Shown here piece after piece: positions 27,301 to 34,843 of a stretch of DNA of 64,000 nucleotides. Location: contig CALUZV010000006.1 of assembly GCA_944325345.1 (NCBI GenBank), forward strand, positions 84,932-148,931, written 5' to 3'. Within the stretch, counting starts at the first letter, position 1. Each line of letters starts with the position of its first letter. Under the pieces are notes generated by a model. That model had not been told where the DNA came from and did no database searches. It was given only the letters and a program-made list of their open reading frames with translations. The position numbers were made by a program, and so were the translations under genes. The stretch comes from an uncultured Parabacteroides sp. (GTDB taxonomy: Bacteria > Bacteroidota > Bacteroidia > Bacteroidales > Tannerellaceae).

Positions 27301-27746
27301 ATACGGCAGTCTATGACAACGAAGAAAACGGCAACTGGTTCCACTTCGTCGCTAATCCGAACTGGCAGAACTTAATGGTTAATGGCAAGGCTTACGTCTT
27401 GAATGATGCGGGTAACAGCTTCGAATTGCAGCAATCTCCAGTCATTCCGCCTTTCCAAGCCTACATGATAGCTAGCGAAGCCGTAATGAAACAAGTTTCC
27501 AGCCTCCGCATCGGCGACATCCCAACTTCCAACGAAGATTTGGCCGTTACCGGCTTCCGTGTCTGGTCTGAATCCGGCCACGTCTGCTTCGAGACGACTG
27601 AGGCTAAAGATGTAGCGGTTTACTCGATGAACGGCGTGCAGCAGTGCCGCTTCGAACGGAGCGTCGGCCTGCAGCGCCAGCAGTTGCCGCAGGGCATCTA
27701 CATTGTCGTTTGCGACGGCACGGCCTACAAGGTTTCTGTTAAATAA
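24342..27746 (+). CDS. C10 family (streptopain-like) cysteine protease with DUF6383-like tail
   Basis: This is a 1134-residue secreted protein. A signal peptide (residues 1-19) is followed by a Spi-type prodomain (about 20-150). The C10 catalytic domain has Cys186 in AVTGCVATAQAI, His361 in QGGHAFVCDGY and INWGWNG at 376-382. A long beta-rich region follows to about residue 980, then a C-terminal domain ending VVCDGTAYKVSVK. The start at 24342 fits the signal peptide; earlier in-frame codons lie in the leader. Base composition changes inside the gene: GC-rich codons to about 24848, AT-rich from there to about 27290, then GC-rich again. The borders match the start of the catalytic domain and the approach to the C-terminal domain. 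Confidence 0.9.
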   Translation: MRRLSLLLLACLTLGITWAERVSVNTAQQVAANVAAGLSPSNLRSSSDLKLVYAAPAKQQSGLRSADNESDYYIFNVGTGDGFIIVAGEDRVRPVLGYSAEGEVDMEKMPDNMKGWLEMYQKEISWAVAQNISASDAIQKEWQEWLSGSKSMANQGVLLETAKWGQGEPYNKLTPIFADEHAVTGCVATAQAIVMYYYRDYLQTPFVTSTKNSYTITINDAIPTSTPNSYKIEERSTEQKSIFLEYKGYDWNNMLPEYVAGNYTPEQAEAVAELMWHCGVNAEMNYAITYFPNGIEPNYSSGATTAKISSSLKNVFGFAPSARYVVKDNYHWDEWEKLISQELYASRPVILNGTDPRQGGHAFVCDGYKPDGMVHINWGWNGFHNDGYFLLTTLDDDGDGNGFAASGYGAIIGIHPTEGEAVEAAPPYISIMQYEGGFPLSEKGTVSIAYRLTNLNEQAIDYYVALAIVDENNLDNIPTPTNRQVHFSFNANQSSYYSDATSTININVPLADNQRVSFVYSTDGENWKLLPSAVNLPIGLKENGEVYEEEEMPTSTVEWLSNPFDGQYMQLIQSFTANNKPIQIKLNDWTEGESATIELSLKNPAWADALTIAYDLEKPVEGNGSNLVFYEGGKATIQVGSHMIKEGGLIDIYMRWNAKEFISETIEYDLRAFDATPTSPTYTMTVLEKPLTWVYNEDFISGAHNQILPFTIKATNVPSFANNQNVSMRLFIEAVSLGEVEVYYENDEGKRTKLNIIDNPELDEGFLLTEDFTINLVEGKEYKFVYCYIGERGSAATTLYVDAVNQDGAEIPVFNAKEDGTLGCIVFEISPSTIIVTDGEPLTYYEGHKYSNVIVQSGATYIIPADATDATITNLSVYGGGQIEAHQPLTVTGSTMVFLDIPTGKWRTLTMPLDTWMREDASGIYLKTGFRFVDEQEWKLETPNSATGQYAVSQGSVHLAASDPAKEDVIFEWAAQNTPYTVEVPKNTAVYDNEENGNWFHFVANPNWQNLMVNGKAYVLNDAGNSFELQQSPVIPPFQAYMIASEAVMKQVSSLRIGDIPTSNEDLAVTGFRVWSESGHVCFETTEAKDVAVYSMNGVQQCRFERSVGLQRQQLPQGIYIVVCDGTAYKVSVK

Positions 27747-27773
27747 TTGTATCACATTAAAAAAGAATAGACA

Positions 27774-29522
27774 ATGAAACGAATTATATATTCATTAATG
27801 GCAATGCTGCTGGTGTTTACCGGCAGCTTGCAGGCACAGACGACGAAGGCGATTCCGGAGGATCCGACGGTGCCGCATTTTATTCGGTTGGAATTGAGTG
27901 GAAAGGGTACTTTCATGGCAACAGCCAACAATGGTTTGGAAGATATTACCTTTTCTGCTGATGATGGCAACGTGGATTTGCCTTATGGAACAGAAGTTAC
28001 TTTAAACGCGGAACCCGCCGAAGGTTGGAAGCTAGAAAACATCATAGATACTGCAACTGGCGAAGAAGTCTCCAATCCTTATACATTGGAAAGCAACGTA
28101 ACCTTGCGTGCGGTCTTTATCGAAGATGGTTCTTACAGCGTTATTTTGAATACTCCGCACATCTCTTTGGTCGGTGCTCCGATTTCTGTCAAAGAAGGCG
28201 AGCCGTTGGATGTTACGGTCAAGGCGGATGAAAACTGGCTCTTGCCTGAAAAGGAAGCCGTTCGTTTATTAGAAGGTGATGCTGAAGTCGAAAACTTCGG
28301 CTATGAGCTTTCGGAAGACAAGATGGAGGCGCGGATAACGATGGATGCGGTGAAGGGTTCCATTACTATTGTGATGGAGGCTATTGATAATAATTGGTAC
28401 GACATCATGATAAAAGACATGAATGTAACGTATGAGAATGCAGTAGAGAAGGTTCAGGCTGGAAAACCTTTGAATACGATTACTTTCAAAGCCAAAGAAG
28501 GTTATAAACTGCCTGCTACCGTAACGGTAACGATGGGTGGCCGGGAACTGGTAAATGGTGAAGACTATGCTTATGCTTTAAACGAGGACGGAACTGCCGC
28601 TTTGGAAATTGTTCCTGTAACTGGTGATGTCGTGATATTCATCACCGCCATCTCGCTCACCGATGTTTATACTGTAACTTATAGCGAAGCCGTGAACTTC
28701 CGCTACGAGAATGAACTTGGCGACGAGCTTCCCGAAACCGTTTCCGCCGGCGACCCCCTGGAAGTCCTTGTAATTCCGGATGCAGGTTACATTATCCCCT
28801 ATGATCTGGTGAAGGTAACGATGGGTGGAACGGAATTGGACGTGGAGGATGTATATTTATTTAGTGAAGAGATGGGTATCATCGGAACGATAACCATCGA
28901 AGAGGTAACGGGCGATGTGGAGATTTCCGTTGAGGCATTTAAAGTTACTCTCGACAATGTTTTAGATGATAGCGGGCTCGACGGTATCATTATCGAAGAG
29001 GTTCCGCTGATTGTCCTGTATGATCCGCTGCCCCTCAACCTTTTGGTGGCAGAAGAAGGCTATCATCTCCCGGAAACAATCAGGGTAGAGAAGAACGATG
29101 TGCTGCAGACGGAAGGTGTCGATTATACCTACGATGCAGAGACGGGTAAGCTGGTCATCAATCGCTTGGATGGCTATATCAAGATTTATGCTGAGGCTGT
29201 CGCCGACGAGCCTAAGCCCGACCCGGATCCCGAAGACCCGGATGATCCAACCCCAACTCCTGATCCCGATCCCGAAGATCCTGACGACCCGGATGTCCCC
29301 ACGGCAACCGCCGACATCTCCGGTGATGTCGTCAAAGTCTGGGCAGCCAACGGCGTGCTGCACATCCACACCCCGCAACCGGCGACTGTGCGTGTCGTTT
29401 CCTTCAGTGGCGCCTTGTTCCGCCTGATGGACGTGCCGGGTGGCGATGTCCAGTTCACGTTGCCGGACAATCTGTATATTGTTACGGTTGGCGATGAAGT
29501 GAAGAAGATAAAAGTTCGCTAA
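27774..29522 (+). CDS. Multi-domain surface protein with Pro/Asp linker and DUF6383-like tail
   Basis: This 582-residue protein has a signal peptide (MKRIIYSLMAMLLVFTGSLQAQ). About five tandem beta domains of 75-95 residues follow, most with the pattern GY-(x)-LP-(x)-V-V-GG-L and a closing VTGDVxI-xxxA. A linker made of repeated PDPDPEDPDD (near residues 485-515) comes next, then a C-terminal domain ending VTVGDEVKKIKVR. The beta repeats look like Ig-like or InlB B-repeat-like modules used as stalks. It starts 27 bases after the protease stop, so the two are probably one transcript. A partner or adhesin role is inference; no ligand-binding motif is visible. Confidence 0.82.
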   Translation: MKRIIYSLMAMLLVFTGSLQAQTTKAIPEDPTVPHFIRLELSGKGTFMATANNGLEDITFSADDGNVDLPYGTEVTLNAEPAEGWKLENIIDTATGEEVSNPYTLESNVTLRAVFIEDGSYSVILNTPHISLVGAPISVKEGEPLDVTVKADENWLLPEKEAVRLLEGDAEVENFGYELSEDKMEARITMDAVKGSITIVMEAIDNNWYDIMIKDMNVTYENAVEKVQAGKPLNTITFKAKEGYKLPATVTVTMGGRELVNGEDYAYALNEDGTAALEIVPVTGDVVIFITAISLTDVYTVTYSEAVNFRYENELGDELPETVSAGDPLEVLVIPDAGYIIPYDLVKVTMGGTELDVEDVYLFSEEMGIIGTITIEEVTGDVEISVEAFKVTLDNVLDDSGLDGIIIEEVPLIVLYDPLPLNLLVAEEGYHLPETIRVEKNDVLQTEGVDYTYDAETGKLVINRLDGYIKIYAEAVADEPKPDPDPEDPDDPTPTPDPDPEDPDDPDVPTATADISGDVVKVWAANGVLHIHTPQPATVRVVSFSGALFRLMDVPGGDVQFTLPDNLYIVTVGDEVKKIKVR

Positions 29523-29543
29523 CTCGTCCCTTAACTTGATGAT

Positions 29544-29578
29544 GAAAAGGGTGCATCTGCATGGGTGCGCCCTTTTTT
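29544..29578 (+). terminator. Terminator after the surface-protein gene
   Basis: AAAAGGGTGCA pairs with TGCGCCCTTTT with one mismatch near the loop, and six T follow. Confidence 0.8.
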
Positions 29579-29630
29579 CGTATGTTTCATTATTCTGTCG
29601 TTTTTGTTCGATTATTCCAGCGATATTCGC

Positions 29631-29638
29631 TACTTTTG
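29631..29638 (+). promoter_or_regulatory. -7 box of the fructuronate/mannonate genes
   Basis: TACTTTTG lies 20 bases before the SDR start. No convincing -33 element at the normal spacing. Confidence 0.5.
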
Positions 29639-29658
29639 CCTACATATCAATATAACCT

Positions 29659-30471
29659 ATGAACAACCTATTTTCTCTTACAAACAAATCCATCGTCATC
29701 ACTGGCGGCACGGGTGTGCTCGGCAAGGCGATGGTCCGCCATTTCGCTTCCGAGGGGGCAAATGTCGTGGTCGTCGGACGCAATGAAGAACGCGGCCGGG
29801 CTTTGGTCGATTCCGTTACGGCCAACGGTGGCTCAGCAGTTTTCCAGCAAGGCGATGTCTTGAAGGCTGAGGACGTGGAACGGATATATGCCGAGACCCT
29901 GCGTCGCTTCTCTCGTATCGATGTCTTAATCAATGCTGCCGGAGGCAATATGCCGGGAGCTACTATCGCTCCGGACCAGACCATCTTCGACCTCGACCTC
30001 GCCGCCATGCGCCAGGTAGTCGAACTGAATCTCTTCGGCACAATCCTTCCTACCCAAGTCTTTGCCCGTGCCATGGCGGAGCAAGGCAAGGGTTCTATCA
30101 TTAATGTAGCTTCGGAGGCTGCCCTTCGTCCGCTTACTCGTGTGGCGGGTTATGGTGCGGCTAAGGCAGCAGTCGTCAATTTCACCAAGTACCTTTGTGG
30201 CGAACTGGCCATGAAGTTTGGCGAAGGCATCCGCGTCAATGCCATCGCTCCCGGCTTCTTCCTGACGGAGCAGAACCGTGCGTTATTGACGAATCCCGAC
30301 GGAAGCCTTACGCCCCGTGCCGAGACTATCCTCGCCCATACGCCTTTCCACCGCTTCGGCGAGCCGGAAGATTTGCTGGGCACGCTGCAATGGCTGGCCA
30401 GCGACGCCTCTCGTTTCGTGTCAGGTACAGTTACGGTAGTCGATGGTGGCTTTGAAGCGTTCTCGATTTAA
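29659..30471 (+). CDS. SDR family D-mannonate oxidoreductase (fructuronate reductase)
   Basis: This 270-residue classical short-chain dehydrogenase has the Rossmann motif TGGTGVLGKAM (near residues 15-25), NAAGG at about 94-98, and the catalytic Ser in INVASEAA. Tyr/Lys are in YGAAKAA and the C-terminal segment is FVSGTVTVVDGGFEAFSI. The next gene is mannonate dehydratase, which makes reduction of fructuronate to mannonate the likely reaction, as for the SDR-type UxuB (YjmF) of Bacillus. It differs from the unrelated long-chain UxuB of enterobacteria, so I give no symbol. Confidence 0.85.
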   Translation: MNNLFSLTNKSIVITGGTGVLGKAMVRHFASEGANVVVVGRNEERGRALVDSVTANGGSAVFQQGDVLKAEDVERIYAETLRRFSRIDVLINAAGGNMPGATIAPDQTIFDLDLAAMRQVVELNLFGTILPTQVFARAMAEQGKGSIINVASEAALRPLTRVAGYGAAKAAVVNFTKYLCGELAMKFGEGIRVNAIAPGFFLTEQNRALLTNPDGSLTPRAETILAHTPFHRFGEPEDLLGTLQWLASDASRFVSGTVTVVDGGFEAFSI

Positions 30472-30473
30472 TA

Positions 30474-30560
30474 ATCAATTGACAATGGACAATTGACAAT
30501 GGACAATTGTTTTGTCTTCTCTGTTAATTGTCAATTGTCAATTCTCAATTTTCAATTGAC
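30474..30560. repeat. CAATTGACAAT-type inverted repeat cluster, second copy
   Basis: AATTGACAATGGAC is repeated in 30478-30507, followed by the complementary AATTGTCAATTGTCAATT in 30526-30543 and degenerate copies up to the uxuA start. It fills the whole gap between the SDR gene and uxuA, so the inverted arms would flank a long hairpin just before the uxuA start codon. Confidence 0.72.
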
Positions 30561-30561
30561 T

Positions 30562-31734
30562 ATGTATTTCTGTAAACAATCCTGGCGTTGGTATGGTCCA
30601 TCCGACCCGGTTTCCCTCTGGGACATCCGGCAGGCTGGAGCTACCGATATCGTTCACGCCCTGCACCATATCCCCAACGGCGAGGTATGGCCGATAGATG
30701 AAATTCGCCGTAGGCAACAACTGATTGCGGAAACCGGTCTGACTTGGAGCGTTGTTGAAAGTGTTCCCGTCCACGAGCATATCAAGACGCAAACGGGCGA
30801 CTTCCAACTTTATATCGAACATTATAAACAGACGCTGCGCAACCTCGCAGCCTGCGGCATCCGCTGTGTAACCTACAACTTCATGCCTGTCCTCGACTGG
30901 ACGCGCACCGACTTAGCCTACCTCATGCCCGACCATTCGCGTGCCCTCCGTTTCGAGCGTGCCGCGTTGATGGCTTTCGACCTTTACATCCTCCAGCGCC
31001 CTGCGGCGAAGGACGAATATAGTGCGGAAGAGCAGCATCGTGCCCGCCTCCGCTTCGAGCAGATGGGTATCAGCGAAAAGGAACAGCTGACGCGGAACAT
31101 TATCGCCGGTCTGCCTGGAGCCGAGGAGAGCTTCACCCTCGACCAGTTCCGCCACGAATTAGCCCGTTACGACGGCATCGATGCCCCGCGCCTCCGCGAC
31201 CATCTCGTCTATTTCCTTCGGGAGATATGCCCCGTGGCGGACGAATGCGGCGTGAGCCTCGTCATCCATCCCGACGACCCGCCCTATCCGCTCTTCGGCC
31301 TGCCCCGCATCCTCTCGGCCGCCGACGATTTCCGCCAGTTAGTCGAGCGCGTTCCCAATCCCTCCAACGGTCTTTGCCTCTGCACCGGTTCCTTAGGCAT
31401 ACGGGCAGACAATGACCTCCCCGCGATGATGCGCGAGTTTGGCGACCGCATCAACTTCGTCCACCTCCGCAGCACCAAGCGCGACGCCGAAGGCAACTTC
31501 TACGAAGCCAACCACTTGGAAGGCGATGTCGATATGCCCGCCATGATGCGTGCCCTCCTCGAAGTGGAGCAGCGGCGCGGTGTCTCCATCCCCGTCCGTC
31601 CCGACCATGGGCACCAAATGGTTGATGACCTCCGCAAAGAAGGCATGAATCCCGGCTATTCCTGCATCGGACGGCTGAGAGGGCTGGCTGAGTTGAGGGG
31701 GCTGGAGATGGGGATGGCGAGTTGTATGTTTTGA
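30562..31734 (+). CDS. uxuA: Mannonate dehydratase
   Basis: This 390-residue TIM-barrel enzyme dehydrates mannonate to 2-keto-3-deoxygluconate, the KdgK substrate. The UxuA signatures are all present: [20 protein letters not shown] at the N-terminus, [20 protein letters not shown] (near residues 90-110), the metal-site stretch [24 protein letters not shown], and the closing [12 protein letters not shown] chose the ATG at 30562 because [13 protein letters not shown] is the family N-terminus; an upstream in-frame extension would translate the repeat. It completes the pathway whose other enzymes are encoded at 11.5-14.7 kb. Confidence 0.94.
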   Translation: MYFCKQSWRWYGPSDPVSLWDIRQAGATDIVHALHHIPNGEVWPIDEIRRRQQLIAETGLTWSVVESVPVHEHIKTQTGDFQLYIEHYKQTLRNLAACGIRCVTYNFMPVLDWTRTDLAYLMPDHSRALRFERAALMAFDLYILQRPAAKDEYSAEEQHRARLRFEQMGISEKEQLTRNIIAGLPGAEESFTLDQFRHELARYDGIDAPRLRDHLVYFLREICPVADECGVSLVIHPDDPPYPLFGLPRILSAADDFRQLVERVPNPSNGLCLCTGSLGIRADNDLPAMMREFGDRINFVHLRSTKRDAEGNFYEANHLEGDVDMPAMMRALLEVEQRRGVSIPVRPDHGHQMVDDLRKEGMNPGYSCIGRLRGLAELRGLEMGMASCMF

Positions 31735-31746
31735 GATAGCAAAGAA

Positions 31747-31835
31747 CGCAGATAACATAAAATGGTGTCGTATGATATTGATTTTTTATCGTTTGATAGA
31801 GATTTTATTAAATGATCTGTGTAGTGTTATCTGCG
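31747..31835. repeat. Inverted repeat ahead of the restriction-modification genes
   Basis: ACGCAGATAACA (about 31747-31758) and TGTTATCTGCGT (about 31825-31836) are complementary and enclose about 66 AT-rich bases. They lie just after uxuA and before the restriction gene. They may be a transcription-ending hairpin or one boundary of the inserted module; no matching copy is seen after the methyltransferase gene. Confidence 0.5.
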
Positions 31836-31884
31836 TTTGAAAGAGTTTGAAAATTTTTCCTTCAAAAACTATGCGTATTTTTTG

Positions 31885-31892
31885 TAGTTTTG
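31885..31892 (+). promoter_or_regulatory. -7 box of the restriction-modification pair
   Basis: TAGTTTTG fits TAnnTTTG, 25 bases before the endonuclease ATG. No clear -33. Confidence 0.5.
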
Positions 31893-31916
31893 CCGTGTAA
31901 TTGAAAAAACGAAATT

Positions 31917-32693
31917 ATGACGAAAGAAAGATTTATCCAATCATTGCGGGAAGCCGTCACCGATTTCGCTCCAGCTATCAGCTGTGCGGACGGCAGTTGG
32001 GCGGTGAAAGGCTTCATCGACATTCACAAAACCATATATACAATTTCCACCGACACCAAGATTGTTTCCAAGATATTAGAGCTTTATATCTTCCCTAAAA
32101 TATTGGATTTTGCCAACCGAAACGAGTTGGAGATAGAATTGACCAAAGAACAGAATTTCTATCCCGACATCACTTTCAAGGACAAAAAAGGCAATCTGTT
32201 TGCAGTAGATTTGAAGAGCAGTTATCGGAAGACGGAAACCCATATCAACGGTATGACATTGGGAGCGTTCACCGGCTACTTCCGCGACCGGAAAAGCCTG
32301 AAAAATATCACTCACCCGTATGAAGAGTATAAAGCCCATATTGTATTAGGTATTATCTATACGCCGGTAGAAGGCATTGACGAGCGGCAGACATATGCTT
32401 TGGAGCAATTGGAAGACATTATTTCCGTGGTGAAAGACTTTGAGTTTTTCGTGCAGGAGAAATGGAAGATTGCTGCTGATCGTCCGGGAAGCGGAAACAC
32501 GAAGAACATAGGCTCTATCAGCAACATAGAAGATTTGAAGAATGGCAACGGACCGTTTGCTTCTTTGGGCGAGGCCGTTTTCGATGACTATTGGACGCAT
32601 TACCTTACAAAAGATATGGCGAAAGCTGCTGAATTGGCAGAGCCTTATTACAGCAATCTGTCTGAGTATAAACGATTCAAGAGCATTTCCTGA
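31917..32693 (+). CDS. Type II restriction endonuclease, EcoRV-like
   Basis: This 258-residue nuclease aligns along its length with EcoRV from memory. QNFYPDITF (Asp84) and AVDLKSSY (Asp98, Lys100) correspond to the PD-DxK active site of EcoRV (Asp74, Asp90, Lys92). YEEYKAHIVLGIIYTPV matches the core strand after it. GSGNTKNIGS (191-200) matches the EcoRV recognition loop GSGNTTNIGS, which reads GATATC in the major groove. I therefore predict cleavage at GATATC. The stop is 2 bases before the methyltransferase start, so both come from one transcript with the nuclease first. GATATC sites occur in the window, including inside the methyltransferase gene (33083-33088), so protection must be active if the nuclease is. 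Confidence 0.88.
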   Translation: MTKERFIQSLREAVTDFAPAISCADGSWAVKGFIDIHKTIYTISTDTKIVSKILELYIFPKILDFANRNELEIELTKEQNFYPDITFKDKKGNLFAVDLKSSYRKTETHINGMTLGAFTGYFRDRKSLKNITHPYEEYKAHIVLGIIYTPVEGIDERQTYALEQLEDIISVVKDFEFFVQEKWKIAADRPGSGNTKNIGSISNIEDLKNGNGPFASLGEAVFDDYWTHYLTKDMAKAAELAEPYYSNLSEYKRFKSIS

Positions 32694-32695
32694 AT

Positions 32696-33763
32696 ATGAG
32701 CCAAGCACAATTATCACTATTTGATGAGTTGCCGACCGTAGCCAAATTCCCTACCACACGCTACCAAGGAAGCAAGTTGAAGTTCGTCGATTGGATATGG
32801 GACTGCATCAAGGACATTTCCTTCCAAACGGCACTCGACGCGTTTGGCGGTACAGGTTGCGTGGCATATCGGTTGAAGGAAGAGGGCAAGGCCGTTACTT
32901 ATAACGACCTGCTTCCGTTCAATTACCTGATTGGAAAGGCATTGATAGAAAACCGGGATGTAGTGTTGGATGATTGGGAAATGGAAATGTTGTTGAAGCG
33001 ACAAGACGGAATAACCTATCCGCATTTCATCGAAGATACGTTCAAGGACATATATTTCACGGACGAGGAGAACCGTTGGCTGGATATCGTTTCCTGCAAT
33101 ATCCGGCACATTGCCAATCCCTACAAGCAGGCGATTGCCTATTTCGCCTTGTTCCAGTCGTGCATTATCAAACGCCCGTACAATTTGTTCCATCGCAAGA
33201 ATCTTTATGTCCGTTTGCAGGACGTGGAACGCAGTTTCGGCAATAAAAAGACGTGGGACACCCCGTTCGAGGTACATTTCCGCAAGTTCGTCAAAGAAGC
33301 CAATGATGCGGTGTTCGACAATCATCGTTTTTGTCGTGCCAACAACCAAGACGTGTTTGACATTACCTCTTCATACGATTTGGTGTACATTGACACGCCT
33401 TATCTGAACGAAGCAGGCGTAGGCGTGGATTATGCCGACTTCTATCATTTCCTGAACGGGTTGGTAGATTACGAACATTGGAGTAATCGGATAGATTATT
33501 CCAGCAAGCACCTTCGCCTAAAGCGCACAGCTAATGTCTGGACGGATGCCTGCCACATCAAAGGAGCTTTCAATCATTTGTTTAATCAGTTTAAAGATAG
33601 CATTCTGGCTATTTCTTATCGCTCCAACGGAATCCCTTCCATAGATGAATTGATTGGATTGTTGGAAACGCAAGGACGAAAGGTTACGGTTTATCAGAGC
33701 GGAAAAATCAAATATGTATTGAGCAATCAGCACTCCAATGAAGTATTGATTGTGGCAAGATAA
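32696..33763 (+). CDS. D12-class DNA adenine N6-methyltransferase
   Basis: This 355-residue enzyme has the motif order of alpha-group (Dam-like) methyltransferases. TRYQGSKLKF (motif X, near residue 21) comes first, DAFGGTGCVA (motif I, 48-57) binds S-adenosylmethionine, and DTPY (233-236) is the catalytic motif IV, a variant of DPPY. It should protect the host at the same site as the nuclease, by inference GATATC. It starts 2 bases after the nuclease stop. No controller protein gene is visible. Confidence 0.88.
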   Translation: MSQAQLSLFDELPTVAKFPTTRYQGSKLKFVDWIWDCIKDISFQTALDAFGGTGCVAYRLKEEGKAVTYNDLLPFNYLIGKALIENRDVVLDDWEMEMLLKRQDGITYPHFIEDTFKDIYFTDEENRWLDIVSCNIRHIANPYKQAIAYFALFQSCIIKRPYNLFHRKNLYVRLQDVERSFGNKKTWDTPFEVHFRKFVKEANDAVFDNHRFCRANNQDVFDITSSYDLVYIDTPYLNEAGVGVDYADFYHFLNGLVDYEHWSNRIDYSSKHLRLKRTANVWTDACHIKGAFNHLFNQFKDSILAISYRSNGIPSIDELIGLLETQGRKVTVYQSGKIKYVLSNQHSNEVLIVAR

Positions 33764-33830
33764 GCTCCTTCTCCCTCCAACCCCCATCTTCCGATAACTA
33801 TGCCCTCATCCTCCTTCTCCCTTAAGCACC

Positions 33831-33896
33831 TACTTCCAACCTTGGAAGTAATATGTCTTGCTTTAGGATAACATTATACTTCCAAGGTTGGAAGTA
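33831..33896. repeat. Paired ACTTCCAA palindromes between convergent genes
   Basis: TACTTCCAA-CC-TTGGAAGTA (33831-33850) and TACTTCCAA-GG-TTGGAAGTA (33877-33896) are each near-perfect palindromes and are reverse complements of each other. They can fold as two hairpins or one long one. They sit between the methyltransferase (plus) and DUF4469 (minus) genes and probably end both transcripts. Confidence 0.75.
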
Positions 33897-33913
33897 ACCT
33901 TTGAAGATATCGG

Positions 33914-34717
33914 TTAAGGCTTGTTGTACACCTCGAATTGGCGGCGCACAACACGTAAGTATTTGACGGGCTTATAGGTGCGGCTGTATTGGGTGGCGAC
34001 GCTTACCTCCCAGGTTCCGGGCGTGAACGTGATTCTGGGAAGGATGCAAAGGCGTGAAACGGAATTAGCTACTAACTGATCCTCATTCTTTTTATTAAGG
34101 GGGAAGAAATAGCTTTCGCCGGTGGCGAGGCAGCGGATGGTGATGCCTACTTCCGGATGGCTGCCCATCAGTTTCAGATTTTTGCCGTGGATGCTGAGTT
34201 GGTTGGGGCGGCCGGCGGGGATTTGGTTGAAGGGTCGTTCGGCAGCGGCTATTTTCGCTTTGAAAGCCAAGCTGACTTGGGCGATGACGGGATCGACGGT
34301 CGATTTGCCCTTGCCTGTGTTTTCCACCGAGCATGATGCGGCGCATTGTTGCAGGCGGGGCGAAGGAATGAGACGCGCTTCGAGGCTGTGGCGTTCGGGG
34401 TCGAAGTCTTCTAGGGGATTGTTGAAGGCTCCGAGAGGAGTGAGCATGGAGCGGCAGAATTCGAGATCGACGTCAAAGCCATTTTGCACAGCATCGTAGA
34501 TGGCCTCTTTCATAATGCGGAAGGCACCGCGTAGCGTACTGATATCCAGCGAACCATTCCGTTGATGGGCAAGGTCGGCCAGTTGGTCGATGCCGATTAC
34601 TTGGCGGTGGAAGACATGGGCTTTGTAAGCATCCACGCCAGGCAGATAACTCTTTTGCACCTGTATCAAAACAGTTTTGCCTTCGATAAGTTTGTCCTTG
34701 GGAAGTTCTTGATCCAT
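33914..34717 (-). CDS. HU-like DNA-binding domain protein with DUF4469
   Basis: This 267-residue protein belongs to a Bacteroidales family with an N-terminal HU/IHF-like domain (about residues 15-125, containing TLRGAFRIMKEAIYDAVQNG) and a C-terminal DUF4469 beta domain (about 165-265, containing LSIHGKNLKLMG and TFTPGTWEVSVATQYS). Members are abundant in Bacteroides and are proposed to bind DNA; target and role are unknown. It is a single gene, divergent from the DUF6249 gene. Confidence 0.82.
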   Translation of the reverse strand: MDQELPKDKLIEGKTVLIQVQKSYLPGVDAYKAHVFHRQVIGIDQLADLAHQRNGSLDISTLRGAFRIMKEAIYDAVQNGFDVDLEFCRSMLTPLGAFNNPLEDFDPERHSLEARLIPSPRLQQCAASCSVENTGKGKSTVDPVIAQVSLAFKAKIAAAERPFNQIPAGRPNQLSIHGKNLKLMGSHPEVGITIRCLATGESYFFPLNKKNEDQLVANSVSRLCILPRITFTPGTWEVSVATQYSRTYKPVKYLRVVRRQFEVYNKP

Positions 34718-34750
34718 AACCTTTGCGTATTTTATCGTTTATTTTTCTCT

Positions 34751-34758
34751 TATTTTTG
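34751..34758 (+). promoter_or_regulatory. Possible -7 box of the DUF6249/sigma operon
   Basis: TATTTTTG matches TAnnTTTG 85 bases before the ATG at 34844; spacing to a TTTG upstream (34722) is 25, longer than usual. Confidence 0.4.
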
Positions 34759-34843
34759 TAACCTCTTCGACACGCACCGCGTCTTATGTGCAAAGAAACA
34801 AAAAAAGTAGTATTAATTTAAATGTAGAAAGGAACAAAAATTT

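Noticed and set aside
32542..33246. Small plus-strand frames inside the restriction-modification genes, considered as a controller gene
   Set aside because: They lie in other frames of the two large genes, have no helix-turn-helix pattern, and do not resemble C proteins.
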